Below are positions 25,658 through 33,766 of a stretch of 64,000 bases of DNA, piece after piece (the first letter of the stretch is position 1; every line of letters begins with the position of its first letter). A model generated the notes under the pieces. That model saw only the letters and a program-made list of their open reading frames with translations. It was not told the DNA's origin and did not search any database. Origin of the DNA: Streptomyces sp. SID9727 (GTDB taxonomy: Bacteria > Actinomycetota > Actinomycetes > Streptomycetales > Streptomycetaceae); the NCBI RefSeq assembly GCF_010550605.1, contig NZ_JAAGNI010000345.1, positions 1 to 64,000 of the forward strand. Direction: 5' to 3'. A program made the position numbers and the translations under genes.

Positions 25658-25686
25658 CGCTGAGCGCAACGCCGTTGCGCTCAGCG
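25658..25686 (-). promoter_or_regulatory. IclR operator palindrome
   Basis: Perfect 13-bp arms CGCTGAGCGCAAC (25658-25670) and GTTGCGCTCAGCG (25674-25686) with a GCC centre, 31 bp upstream of the IclR start. Position and symmetry suggest autoregulation. Confidence 0.75.
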
Positions 25687-26144
25687 GTGAGAACTATGTG
25701 ATCAGGGGGGCGTGGTGTCAAGGGTGTTCCGCGGCACGGCGGCTTCACCGGCGCGCGGCACCAGGCGTCCGCGTCGACGGCCCGGGCGGTCGGCTCCGGG
25801 TGCGCACCTGATCGGGTGCCGCTGCGAGGAGGGGCGCGTGCCGAAAAGCGCAAACGGTCATATACTCGTACATTTTTGGCATGCGTCCGAGATCCCTCCG
25901 CGTCCCCGGCGCCCGAGCCGGGCACGGCCCGGCCCCGCCTGACGGCGCCGCTCTCGACAACGGCCCCGGCCGGCCGTTCCTGCCAGGCGCCCCCCAGAGC
26001 TGCCCCGGGGCCGGCCCGGACGTACTCGGCAGGGGTTCGCCGCATCGACCCGCCTGTTCACCGACGTGCACCTGATCCGCGACGTCAGCGGTCACCCCGC
26101 CCCGGCGCGGACCATCCGCCGCCTGCCGCCCCCGAGGAGACACC
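25687..26144. other. 458-bp intergenic region with possible promoter
   Basis: An AT-rich patch holds a near-consensus -10 TATACT (25861-25866) on the plus strand; the -35 is poor. A 64-codon plus-strand frame starts at 25881 with fair codon bias but no ribosome site, and was not called. Otherwise nothing is seen. Confidence 0.45.
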
Positions 26145-27011
26145 GTGCAGCACCAACCCGTCATCGCCGGAATCGACATCACGCCGGACAGCCTGCTCGC
26201 AGCCGGCTGGGCAGCCGACGAGGCGCGTCGGCGCTCCGCGCCGCTCCTGCTGCTGCACGGACACGATCCGTCCTTCTTCGCGGACGCCGGAACCGAACGC
26301 CAGGCCGCCGAGCAGGCGCTCGCAGGCACCCTTGACTGGGTGCGCGAACACTACGGCGATGTCGAGGCCAGTGCCGAGCTGGTCGACCGGCCCGAGGCCG
26401 ATCTGCTGACGGAGCGCGGCCGCGAGGCCCAGATGGTCGTTGTCGGATCCCGCAGACCGGGACCGGTGACCGGATTCCTCCTCGGATCGGTCGGACTTCG
26501 CGTCCTGAGCCGGGCCGACTGTCCCGTGGTGCTGATCCGTGGGGGCGACGTCAGCCGGCGTCCACGGAGCGGCGAGGTCGTGGCAGGCGTCCCCGAGGAG
26601 GACCACGAGGCGGAAGCGGTCCTGGACTTCGCCTTCCGGGCGGCGGTCGCACACGGCGTCCCGCTGCGGGCGGCCCGCGCGTGGGACCTGCCCACCATGT
26701 TCACGAACCAGTCCGGTGTCATGGGCCTCTCGAACAGGCCCGCCCAGCTGGCGGAAGACCACCGCCGTGCACTGGTCACCCTCCTGAGGCCGTGGCGCCG
26801 ACGCTATCCCGACGTCACGGTGACCGAGCACACCGAAGTGGGCTTCGCCGCCGAGATGCTGGTCTCCCTGGCCGCCGGCGCCCAGCTCCTGGTTCTCGGG
26901 CGCAGCAGCAGAACCGGCAGCCGGTACGTGGGGCACGTCGTCCACTCGACGCTGCACTTCGCCAACGCCCCCATCGCCGTCGTCCCCACGAAGGGGTCGC
27001 CGGCCGGCTGA
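26145..27011 (+). CDS. Universal stress protein, two UspA domains
   Basis: The GTG start is preceded by GAGGAGAC. The protein has 288 residues with two tandem UspA folds. Domain 1 (5-135) has VVVGSRRPGPVTGFLLGSV and CPVVLIRGG, close to the ATP-binding G-2x-G-9x-G-S/T pattern. Domain 2 (145-285) has LVLGRSSRTGSRYVGHVVHS and PIAVVPTKG. Usp proteins respond to stress, often binding ATP. It stands apart from its neighbours with 117 nt to the next start. Confidence 0.9.
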   Translation: MQHQPVIAGIDITPDSLLAAGWAADEARRRSAPLLLLHGHDPSFFADAGTERQAAEQALAGTLDWVREHYGDVEASAELVDRPEADLLTERGREAQMVVVGSRRPGPVTGFLLGSVGLRVLSRADCPVVLIRGGDVSRRPRSGEVVAGVPEEDHEAEAVLDFAFRAAVAHGVPLRAARAWDLPTMFTNQSGVMGLSNRPAQLAEDHRRALVTLLRPWRRRYPDVTVTEHTEVGFAAEMLVSLAAGAQLLVLGRSSRTGSRYVGHVVHSTLHFANAPIAVVPTKGSPAG

Positions 27012-27128
27012 CGGCCCACGCTCCGACCCGGCGGCTGCGGAGCCGCCCCCAGCCGGCAACGACGTGGCGGTTCGCGGCGGCCGATGGCAAGATCGCATGC
27101 GCAAGGTACGGAGAACGGGGGAGGCCGG

Positions 27129-29945
27129 ATGCGTTTTCGTATCCTCGGCCCCCTCGAAATATTCGACGGCACCCACTGGCGGGGGATCTCCGCCGCCAAG
27201 CCGCGCACTCTGCTCGCCGCGTTACTGGTGCGCCGCGACACTCCGGTACCGACGGACCGGCTGGCGACGGAGCTGTGGGGCGAGCGCGAACCCAGGGCGG
27301 CCGCCAACCTCATCCAGCAGTACGTGTTGCGTCTGCGCCGTGAACTCGGCGATCCGCACGGCCGGTTGATCGTCACCCGGCCACCGGGCTACCAGGTGGT
27401 GCCCGACGGCGCGGACGATCTGGACGCCACCGCCTTCGGGCGGCTCGGTGAAGCCGGCCGTGCCGCCCTGGCAGCCGGCGAGGCGGAACACGCGGCGGCT
27501 CTGTTCGCCGAGGCGCTCGCGCTCTGGCGCGGTCCCGCGCTCGCCGACGTACCGGCCGGGCCGGTGGTGGAAGCCGAGGCGGCACGGCTGGACGAGCAGC
27601 GGCTCGATGTCCTCCACGCCCGTGTCGAGGCGGACCTGGCCTGCGGACGGCACGCCGAACTGGTGCCGGAACTACGGCAGTCCGTGCGCGAGCACCCACT
27701 CCGGGAAGGGCTGTGGGAGCAACTGATGCTGGCGCTCCACCGGTCGGGGCGGCAGGCCGAGGCGCTCGACGCCTACCGGGAGGTGCACCGGCTGCTGGCC
27801 GACGAGCTGAGCGTCGAACCGTCGGCCCCCCTGCGCGAGCTGCAACTGCGCATACTGCGCGGTGATCCGGGGCTCGCCACCCCCGTGCCCGGCCCACGGC
27901 CGCCGAAGGGGCCGGCCCGCCCCGGACGGGCTCCGGCGCCGCCACGTCAACTCCCCGCAGCGGCCGGCGGTTTCGCCGGACGCCGGGCCGAGCTGCGAAT
28001 GCTGGACGGGTCTCCCGGCGACGCGGCCACCGGCACGGGCCCGCTCGTACGCGCGATCACCGGCACGGCGGGCGCGGGAAAGACGGCGCTGGCACTGCAC
28101 TGGGCGCACCGGGCGGCACCGGACTACCCGGACGGCCAGCTGTACGTGAATCTGCGCGGATTCGACTCCGCCGCCGGGCCCGTGGCCCCCGGCGAGGCGA
28201 TCCGTGGATTCCTGGAGGCGCTGTCGGTGCCGCCGGAGCGCATCCCGGATCCGCTGGAGGCACGCGCGGCGCTGCTGCGCACCGAGACCGCCGGCCGCCG
28301 GCTGCTGTTCGTCCTCGACAACGCCGCCGACGCCGCCCAGGTACGCCCCCTGCTGCCGGGCGGTGCCGGTTGTGCCGTGGTCGTCACCGGCCGGGGCCGG
28401 CTGGCCGGTCTCGCCGTCACCGACGGCGCCCTGCTGGTCTCCCTGGACGTGCTGCCGCGCGACGAGGCGCACGAACTGCTCGTCGCCCGCCTCGGCACGG
28501 ACCGGGTCGCCGCGGAGCCGGAGGCGGTGGCCGAGCTGATCGAGCTGTGCGCCCGGCTTCCGCTGGCGCTCGCCGTGACCGCAGCCCGTGCCGTCGGCCG
28601 CCCCGGGTTCGCGCTGAGCGCGGTCGCGGCTGAACTGCGCGACACCAGGGGGCGGTTGGACGCCCTGGACGCCGGCGAGGGGGTGAGCAGCGTACGGACG
28701 GTCTTCTCGTGGTCGTACCTCCGGCTGGACGCCGGCACGGCCAAGGTGTTCCGGCTGCTCGGGCTGTACCCCGGCCGGGACGCCGCGGCGCCCGCCGTGG
28801 CGGCACTGGCCCGGCTGTCCGTCCGGCAGGCCGCGGCGGCGCTGACCGCGCTGGCCCGCGTCCATCTGATCGACGAACACCACCCCGGCCGGTACTCCTT
28901 CCACGACCTGCTGCGCACCTACGCGGCGGAGCTGGCGGCGACCGAGGAATCCGAAGCGTCACGCACCGAGGCACTGCACCGCCTGTTCGACCACTTCCTG
29001 CACACCGCGCACGCGGCGGGCCGGCGCCTCGCCCCGGTCCGCGCCGAACTGCCGCTGTCACCGCCGGCGCCCGGCTCCGCACCCCACCACCCGGACGGCT
29101 ACGAGGAGGCGATGGCGTGGTTCGAGACGGAACACGCCTCGCTGCTCGCGGTCACGGACGCGGCGGGACCGGCGGGCTTCGACGACCACGCCTGGCAACT
29201 CCCCCTCGTCATGGGCGACTTCCTCCACCTCAGCGGTCGTTGGCACGACTGGGCGGCCACCCAGCGCACGGCCATCGCCGCGGCCCGGCGGCAGGAGGAC
29301 CGGGCAGGGACGGCCCGGTGCCACTGCGAGTCGGGCCGGGCCGCGATCCGGCTGGGACGGTACGAGGAGGCCCGGGACGAGCTGTCGCGGGCACTGGAAC
29401 TCCAGCGCGAGCTGAACGACCTGGCGGCCCAGGCCCACACGTTGCGGGCGCTCGGCTGGTCGTACGAGCAGCAGGGCGACTACCGTGCCACGCTCCGCTG
29501 CGTCGAGCAGGTGCTCGAACTGGAGCGCGCGGCAGGCAACCGGGCCGGGTGGGGCGGCGCGCTGAACAACATCGGCTGGTGCCACACCCATCTGGGGGAC
29601 CACGAGAAGGCGCTCGCCTGCTGCGAGGAGGCGCTGCGACTGCACCGGGAGGAGGGCAGCCCCCTCGGTGAGGCGTACACCTGGCAGACCCTCGGCGTCA
29701 TCCGCCGTGCCATGGGCCAGTACGACGAAGCGCTCGACTGCTTCCGCCGGTGCCAGGAAGGGTTCCACCGGCTCGGCAACCGGTACGGCGAAGCGGTCGC
29801 GCTGCGCGGCCTCGGCGAGGTCATGCGCACCGTCGGCGACCCCGCGGGCGCGCGCGAGGCGTGGCGGTCCTCCCTCGCCCTCTTCGACGAACTGGAGCAC
29901 CCGGACGCGGACGCCGTACGGGAACTGCTGCGGGCGCCGGACTGA
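27129..29945 (+). CDS. AfsR/SARP-family transcriptional regulator with NB-ARC and TPR domains
   Basis: The ATG at 27129 (GGGGGAGG upstream) gives 938 residues. Order: OmpR-like winged helix (1-95, MRFRILGPLEIFDG...LRRELGDPHG), bacterial transcriptional activation domain (about 100-245), a Pro-rich linker, NB-ARC ATPase (about 280-590, Walker A GTAGAGKTALALHW and GRRLLFVLDNAADA), and TPR repeats to the end. SARPs bind direct repeats with 11-bp pitch and activate secondary-metabolite genes. The next genes (ThiF, M50, peptide) lie downstream on the same strand, 137 nt away, and an 11-bp-spaced TCAAA pair sits in that gap, so they are likely targets. Confidence 0.92.
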   Translation: MRFRILGPLEIFDGTHWRGISAAKPRTLLAALLVRRDTPVPTDRLATELWGEREPRAAANLIQQYVLRLRRELGDPHGRLIVTRPPGYQVVPDGADDLDATAFGRLGEAGRAALAAGEAEHAAALFAEALALWRGPALADVPAGPVVEAEAARLDEQRLDVLHARVEADLACGRHAELVPELRQSVREHPLREGLWEQLMLALHRSGRQAEALDAYREVHRLLADELSVEPSAPLRELQLRILRGDPGLATPVPGPRPPKGPARPGRAPAPPRQLPAAAGGFAGRRAELRMLDGSPGDAATGTGPLVRAITGTAGAGKTALALHWAHRAAPDYPDGQLYVNLRGFDSAAGPVAPGEAIRGFLEALSVPPERIPDPLEARAALLRTETAGRRLLFVLDNAADAAQVRPLLPGGAGCAVVVTGRGRLAGLAVTDGALLVSLDVLPRDEAHELLVARLGTDRVAAEPEAVAELIELCARLPLALAVTAARAVGRPGFALSAVAAELRDTRGRLDALDAGEGVSSVRTVFSWSYLRLDAGTAKVFRLLGLYPGRDAAAPAVAALARLSVRQAAAALTALARVHLIDEHHPGRYSFHDLLRTYAAELAATEESEASRTEALHRLFDHFLHTAHAAGRRLAPVRAELPLSPPAPGSAPHHPDGYEEAMAWFETEHASLLAVTDAAGPAGFDDHAWQLPLVMGDFLHLSGRWHDWAATQRTAIAAARRQEDRAGTARCHCESGRAAIRLGRYEEARDELSRALELQRELNDLAAQAHTLRALGWSYEQQGDYRATLRCVEQVLELERAAGNRAGWGGALNNIGWCHTHLGDHEKALACCEEALRLHREEGSPLGEAYTWQTLGVIRRAMGQYDEALDCFRRCQEGFHRLGNRYGEAVALRGLGEVMRTVGDPAGAREAWRSSLALFDELEHPDADAVRELLRAPD

Positions 29946-29985
29946 GCGACCGGCGTAGCGGGGCCGCACGGGCACCGGCACCGGC

Positions 29986-30001
29986 TCAAAGCGTCGTCAA
30001 A
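29986..30001 (+). promoter_or_regulatory. Candidate SARP direct repeats
   Basis: TCAAA at 29986-29990 and again at 29997-30001, an 11-bp pitch as bound by SARP regulators, with a weaker TTCAG at 30009-30013. They lie between the SARP gene and the ThiF-type start at 30083. A possible -10 is CAGAGT (30024-30029). Confidence 0.5.
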
Positions 30002-30082
30002 GGGGAAGTTCAGCGCCGGACAGCAGAGTTGCGGCCATGCCCGGGGGACCGGGGTCCGTTGGGGCCGAAAGCGAGTGGGTTG

Positions 30083-31180
30083 ATGCGTGTCGCGCTCAAG
30101 GAGTGCACCTGGCAAGCGGTGGGGGAAGACCTGATCGTCGTCTTCGACCCCCGTGAGTCGATCACCTTGGAGGACCCCGAGGGGAAGGTCGAGGCGCTTC
30201 TCTCCGTGCTGCGGGAGGGGCCCCGCAGCGTCGGCGGACTGCGCGCGGCGCTCGCCGCCCGGGGGGTCGAGGTGACCGGCCGGGAGCTCGACGGCGGACT
30301 GGAGGGACTCGCGGGCCTGGGGCTGGTCGAACGCGACGAGGGCAGGCTCACCGGTGATCCGGCGGTGGACGAACGGCACTTCTCCAACCTGGCGTTCTTC
30401 GGCACCTTCTCGGACCTCGACCGGCACCGCACCGACTTCCTGAGCCGGGTGCGCGACGCGCACGTCCTGGTGCTCGGCGTGGGCGGCGGCGGATCCTCGC
30501 TGGTGCAGTGCCTGGCCGGCCTCGGCGTCGGCCGGCTGACGCTGCTGGACCACGACCGCGTCGAGACCCGCAACTTCGCCCGCCAGTTCCTCTACCGGCA
30601 CGAGGACGTCGGCCGCTCGAAGGTCGAGCGCGCCGCCGCCTGGGTGCGGGCGTACGACCCGGACATCGAGGTGCGCACCGTCGACCGCTGGGTCGCGGGC
30701 CCCGAGGACCTCGCCGATCTCACCGACGGGATCGATCTGATCGTGGGCGGCCTGGACGGCCACCCCGACGCCGGCCTGTGGGTGAACGAGGCCGCTGTCC
30801 GGGCCGGTGCCCCCCTGGTGGTCGGCGGTGCGACCCGCACGCTGCTCTCGTACATGTCCGTCGACCCGGGGACGAGCGCCTGCCTCGCCTGCGAGTTCTC
30901 GCAGCAACCCGAGGCCGGCACCGGTGCGGCGGCCGCGGAGGACCTCGTGCACGGCATGCGGACGACCAATCCGCTCATCGGCCCGGTGGCCATGCAGATC
31001 GGTTCGCTGATCGCGCTGGAGGGCCTGCGCTATCTCACCGGTTTCCAGGAGCCGCTGGCCGCCGGCGCCCGGGTCCGGCTCGACCTGCGGGACGGCCTGG
31101 CGGGCAGCCGGGTGGCGTTCCCCGACGTGCCGGACTGCCCGGTCTGCGCGCTGGCCCCGGCCCGGGCGGCCGCGGCATGA
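30083..31180 (+). CDS. ThiF/MccB-like adenylyltransferase with N-terminal PqqD/RRE-like domain
   Basis: The protein has 365 residues from the ATG at 30083, about the size of microcin-C MccB. Residues 5-90 resemble a PqqD-like winged helix (leader-peptide-recognition fold). The E1-like domain has GVGGGGSSL (132-140) for ATP, LLDHD (Asp156), RNFARQ with Arg167, Lys180, and GLDGHPDA (Asp225). Zinc-type pairs CLAC (267-270) and CPVC (352-355) are intact. E1-like enzymes adenylate a C-terminal carboxylate or join a cyclodehydratase. No YcaO partner is present. The stop overlaps the M50 start (ATGA), and the ribosome site is weak. Confidence 0.8.
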   Translation: MRVALKECTWQAVGEDLIVVFDPRESITLEDPEGKVEALLSVLREGPRSVGGLRAALAARGVEVTGRELDGGLEGLAGLGLVERDEGRLTGDPAVDERHFSNLAFFGTFSDLDRHRTDFLSRVRDAHVLVLGVGGGGSSLVQCLAGLGVGRLTLLDHDRVETRNFARQFLYRHEDVGRSKVERAAAWVRAYDPDIEVRTVDRWVAGPEDLADLTDGIDLIVGGLDGHPDAGLWVNEAAVRAGAPLVVGGATRTLLSYMSVDPGTSACLACEFSQQPEAGTGAAAAEDLVHGMRTTNPLIGPVAMQIGSLIALEGLRYLTGFQEPLAAGARVRLDLRDGLAGSRVAFPDVPDCPVCALAPARAAAA

Positions 31181-32406
31181 CCGAGGTGGGCGGACCCCCG
31201 CGGACCACCGTGCGGCTGCGACCGCTGAGCCTGGTGCCCGAGGGGGAGGACGAGGTACTGGTGGGCGACCCGGGAACGGGGCAGTTCGTCGCCATTCCGA
31301 AGGTCGGCGGTGTGGTCATCGAGGCGCTGCTGCGCGGGGCGACGATCGCCGAGGCCGCCGCCGAGGCCGAGGAGTTCGCCGGGCAGCCCGTCGATGTGCC
31401 GTCCTTCGTGGAGACCCTGGGCGAGCTCGGCTTCCTCGACGAGGGGCAGCAGGCCGCACCGGTCCGCTCGGCGCCCGTGCAAGGCGGCCGGTGGCTGGAC
31501 GGCGTCCGCCAGGAGGTCGCGCGGCCCTTCTTCGGGCGGGTGGCCTGGAGCTGCTACGCCGCGTGCGCGGTGGTCGCCCTCGCGGTGTTCGCTTTCCGGC
31601 CCGGCCTCTTCCCCGATCCGGCCACCGACGCGTTCGTCGTGGACGACATCGGCCTCGGCAGCCTGATCCTGATCCCGCTCGCCACGGTCGCCACGGCGAT
31701 CCATGAGCTGGGGCACTGGTTCGCGGCCCGCGCCCTCGGCCTGGGCGCCAGATTCGGCATGGACCGGCGCATGGGGTTCCTGCTGGTCTTCGAGACCGAC
31801 CTGACCCAGCTGTGGACCGTACCGAGACGCAAGCGGTACGGCCCGCTGCTGGCCGGCCTCGCCCTCGACACGGTGCTGCTCGCCGTGCCCCTGGTGGCAC
31901 GGCTGCTGATCGACACCGGGGCGTGGGCTGCGCCGGATCCGCTCGACGCGCTCCTCGCCACGTGGATCTACGTGAAGCTCACCGCGATGCTGTGGCAGTG
32001 CATGGTCTTCCTGCGCACGGACCTGTACGCGGTGCTGGTCAACGCGCTGGGCTGCCGCAACCTGTGGCGGGTCTCGACGCTGATGCTCCGGCGAGCCGTC
32101 GGGCGCCTGGACGCCGCAGGCGCGGCGGAGCTGGCCGACGCGCATCCGGCCGACGCGAGCGCCGGGCGCTGGTTCCGCTGGGTGCGGTTCTTCGGGGCCG
32201 CGCTGACCCTCGTCTGGGCGGGAATGTTCCTGGCGCCCTCCGCGTGGGAGGTGCTGCGCTGGGCCGCGGACCGGCTGGGCACGGGCCCGGCCACCGGCCG
32301 GTTCTGGTGGGCACTGCTGTGCACCGCGGTCTGTATGACCCCCTTTGTTCTTCCCGCGGTCCTCTCGGTCCGTGAGCGCGTACGGCGGCTCACGACGAGG
32401 ACCTGA
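31177..32406 (+). CDS. M50-type membrane zinc metalloprotease with N-terminal PqqD-like domain
   Basis: The protein has 409 residues. Residues about 10-90 (VRLRPLSLVPEGEDEVLVGD...VIEALLRGATIAEAA..ELGFLDEG) form a PqqD/RRE-like module. Helices from 120 onward include the zinc motif HELGH (176-180) within a membrane segment, as in YydH and other peptide-processing M50 proteases. About seven further hydrophobic segments follow. A probable third zinc ligand of the M50 family is not clear. It is translationally coupled to the ThiF-like gene and precedes the 18-codon ORF by 77 nt, so it is a candidate for processing or export of that peptide. Confidence 0.85.
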   Translation: MTEVGGPPRTTVRLRPLSLVPEGEDEVLVGDPGTGQFVAIPKVGGVVIEALLRGATIAEAAAEAEEFAGQPVDVPSFVETLGELGFLDEGQQAAPVRSAPVQGGRWLDGVRQEVARPFFGRVAWSCYAACAVVALAVFAFRPGLFPDPATDAFVVDDIGLGSLILIPLATVATAIHELGHWFAARALGLGARFGMDRRMGFLLVFETDLTQLWTVPRRKRYGPLLAGLALDTVLLAVPLVARLLIDTGAWAAPDPLDALLATWIYVKLTAMLWQCMVFLRTDLYAVLVNALGCRNLWRVSTLMLRRAVGRLDAAGAAELADAHPADASAGRWFRWVRFFGAALTLVWAGMFLAPSAWEVLRWAADRLGTGPATGRFWWALLCTAVCMTPFVLPAVLSVRERVRRLTTRT

Positions 32407-32483
32407 GACCCCGCGGGACCCGGTCCACCCCGGCCACACCACCGGCCGGGGGCAGGTCATCCAGTCAAGAGGAGGTGAATCGC

Positions 32484-32540
32484 ATGGAGATCAAGGTCCG
32501 CAAGGTAGAGGACGTGAAGGCCACGGGGCTCCAGGTCTGA
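32484..32540 (+). CDS. 18-residue peptide gene, candidate ribosomal peptide precursor
   Basis: A near-ideal ribosome site GAGGAGGTGA lies 5-8 nt before ATG 32484. The frame reads MEIKVRKVEDVKATGLQV and stops at TGA 32538-32540. Codons end in G or C in 15 of 17 positions after Met. The peptide is amphipathic and basic (4 Lys, 1 Arg, 3 acidic), with no Cys or Ser and one Thr, so heterocycle or lanthionine chemistry is unlikely on this sequence. It lies in the same unit as the ThiF-like and M50 genes and is followed by a terminator. Its role as a substrate is inference from context. Confidence 0.65.
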   Translation: MEIKVRKVEDVKATGLQV

Positions 32541-32605
32541 TCGACCGGCGGCGGCCCGGCCGCCGCACGCGCCCGACCCGCGATCGCGGATCGGCTGCGC
32601 GACAG

Positions 32606-32649
32606 CCGCTGGGGAGGGAAGGGGCTCCGGCTCCTCCCCTCCCCAGCGG
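32606..32649 (+). terminator. Terminator closing the ThiF-M50-peptide unit
   Basis: Arms CCGCTGGGGAGGG (from 32606) and CCTCCCCAGCGG (to 32649) pair with a longer imperfect inner stem (AAGGGG / CTCCCC). A GC-rich stem also starts just after the stop (32548-32566). Confidence 0.65.
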
Positions 32650-32722
32650 GCACTCGCTCCTGGCCGGTCACCTCGCCGAAGGCGTAGGCGTCCGGCCCCC
32701 ACCGTGAGAGGGAGAGCGGGGG

Positions 32723-33505
32723 TTACGGCAGGATGATGTCCCGGCCGTCCCCGCCGTCGAGGGCGTCCTTCCCGGTGCCACCACAGACGAAGTCGTCGCC
32801 CCCTTCACCGTGCACCGTGTCGTCGCCGGAGCCGCCGAAGAGGATGTCCCGGCCGTCCCCGCCCATGACGTGGTCGTCGCCCGGGCCGGCGTACACGGTG
32901 TCGTCACCGCCGTAGCCCTCGATCATGTCGTCGCCCCGGCCGCCCCACATGCGCTGGCTCTCGCCGTCACCCATCAGGTGGTCCATGCCGTCGCCGCCGT
33001 AGAGGGTCCCGGGCCCCATGACCATGTCGTCCCCCGCGTCGCCCAGGACCGTGCGGGCGGTGTGGGCGTGCAGCTCGTCGTCGCCCGCGCCGCCGCTGAC
33101 GGTGTTCATTCCGGGGGTGAAGGCGGCGACCGTGTCGTCGCCGTCGCCGAGGAAGACGTCGATCCTGTCGGGGCGCGCACGGTCGGCGGGCAGCTCGCAG
33201 ACGACGCCGGTGGTGTCCTCGGGCCCGGCGTACGCGCAGTGGTCGCCGGGGGCCAGCGGGACCACGTCTCTGAAGCCGATCCGGCGGATCCCGTCGCTCG
33301 TGTACATCGGGTAGACGCTGAGGTCGTTGGTCTGCCCCGCAGCGGCGGTGAAGACGATCGACTGCGTCTCCCAGTCGGCACCGACGCGTGCCTTCGCCTC
33401 GGTGGCGGGAGCGGCGGCGGAGGCGCCGAACGCGGGGCCGACGGAGAGGCCGGCGCATAACAGGGTCAGGGTGACGGCGCTGACGGCGGCTCGGTTCCGG
33501 TTCAT
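32723..33505 (-). CDS. Secreted RTX-type calcium-binding repeat protein
   Basis: From the ATG at 33505 the protein has 260 residues and a signal peptide (AAVSAVTLTLLCAGLSVGPAFG). The C-terminal half contains at least seven RTX-like nonapeptides of the GGxGxDxUx type (GGAGDDELH, GDAGDDMVM, GGRGDDMIE, GGSGDDTVH, GGTGKDALD). They form Ca2+-binding beta-rolls. Two Cys pairs are near CAYAG/VCELP. RTX proteins of Gram-negatives use type I secretion, but here a Sec signal peptide is present. Function is unclear; probably an extracellular structural or enzymatic protein. Confidence 0.85.
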   Translation of the reverse strand: MNRNRAAVSAVTLTLLCAGLSVGPAFGASAAAPATEAKARVGADWETQSIVFTAAAGQTNDLSVYPMYTSDGIRRIGFRDVVPLAPGDHCAYAGPEDTTGVVCELPADRARPDRIDVFLGDGDDTVAAFTPGMNTVSGGAGDDELHAHTARTVLGDAGDDMVMGPGTLYGGDGMDHLMGDGESQRMWGGRGDDMIEGYGGDDTVYAGPGDDHVMGGDGRDILFGGSGDDTVHGEGGDDFVCGGTGKDALDGGDGRDIILP

Positions 33506-33691
33506 GAGACCTCGTCTCGGGGGAGGGGCGGTGGACGGTCCGACCCGGTCCGCGCCGGCCTGTGCGGCGTGGTGCTGCCGAGGCCGGGGAGCCGGGTGAT
33601 GAAGGCAGTCTCCCGTGCCGGCGCGGATCCGCAAGAGCGCGAAGCCGGAAGGCAGCCCCGCCGTCGCGGAGCGACCGACTTGATTTGTTCA

Positions 33692-33733
33692 TTGACATGT
33701 CCAGCGAAAGCCGTACCGTTGGGAGCGCTCCCA
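33692..33733 (+). promoter_or_regulatory. LPMO promoter with CebR operator
   Basis: TTGACA (33692-33697), 16-nt spacer, TACCGT (33714-33719), followed by the perfect 14-bp palindrome TGGGAGCGCTCCCA (33720-33733). This is the known binding site of the cellobiose-responsive repressor CebR of Streptomyces. It begins about 35 bp before the ATG. Confidence 0.85.
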
Positions 33734-33766
33734 TGACAGCTTCACCACTGGAAGGAGTCCCCCCAC

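Noticed and set aside
25881..26075. 64-codon plus-strand ORF upstream of the universal stress protein
   Set aside because: Fair codon bias but no ribosome site and Pro/Gly/Ala-rich composition without recognisable structure.
30037..30156. 39-codon ORF starting at an ATG just after a possible -10, overlapping the ThiF-like start
   Set aside because: Poor codon third positions, no ribosome site and no peptide features; likely chance, though a leaderless leader cannot be excluded.
30083..32540. Thiazole/oxazole-modified microcin (TOMM) or microcin C cluster
   Set aside because: No YcaO cyclodehydratase or dehydrogenase for TOMM; peptide ends in Val rather than the Asn used by MccB and no MccC-type exporter is adjacent. 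Not assigned to a known class.
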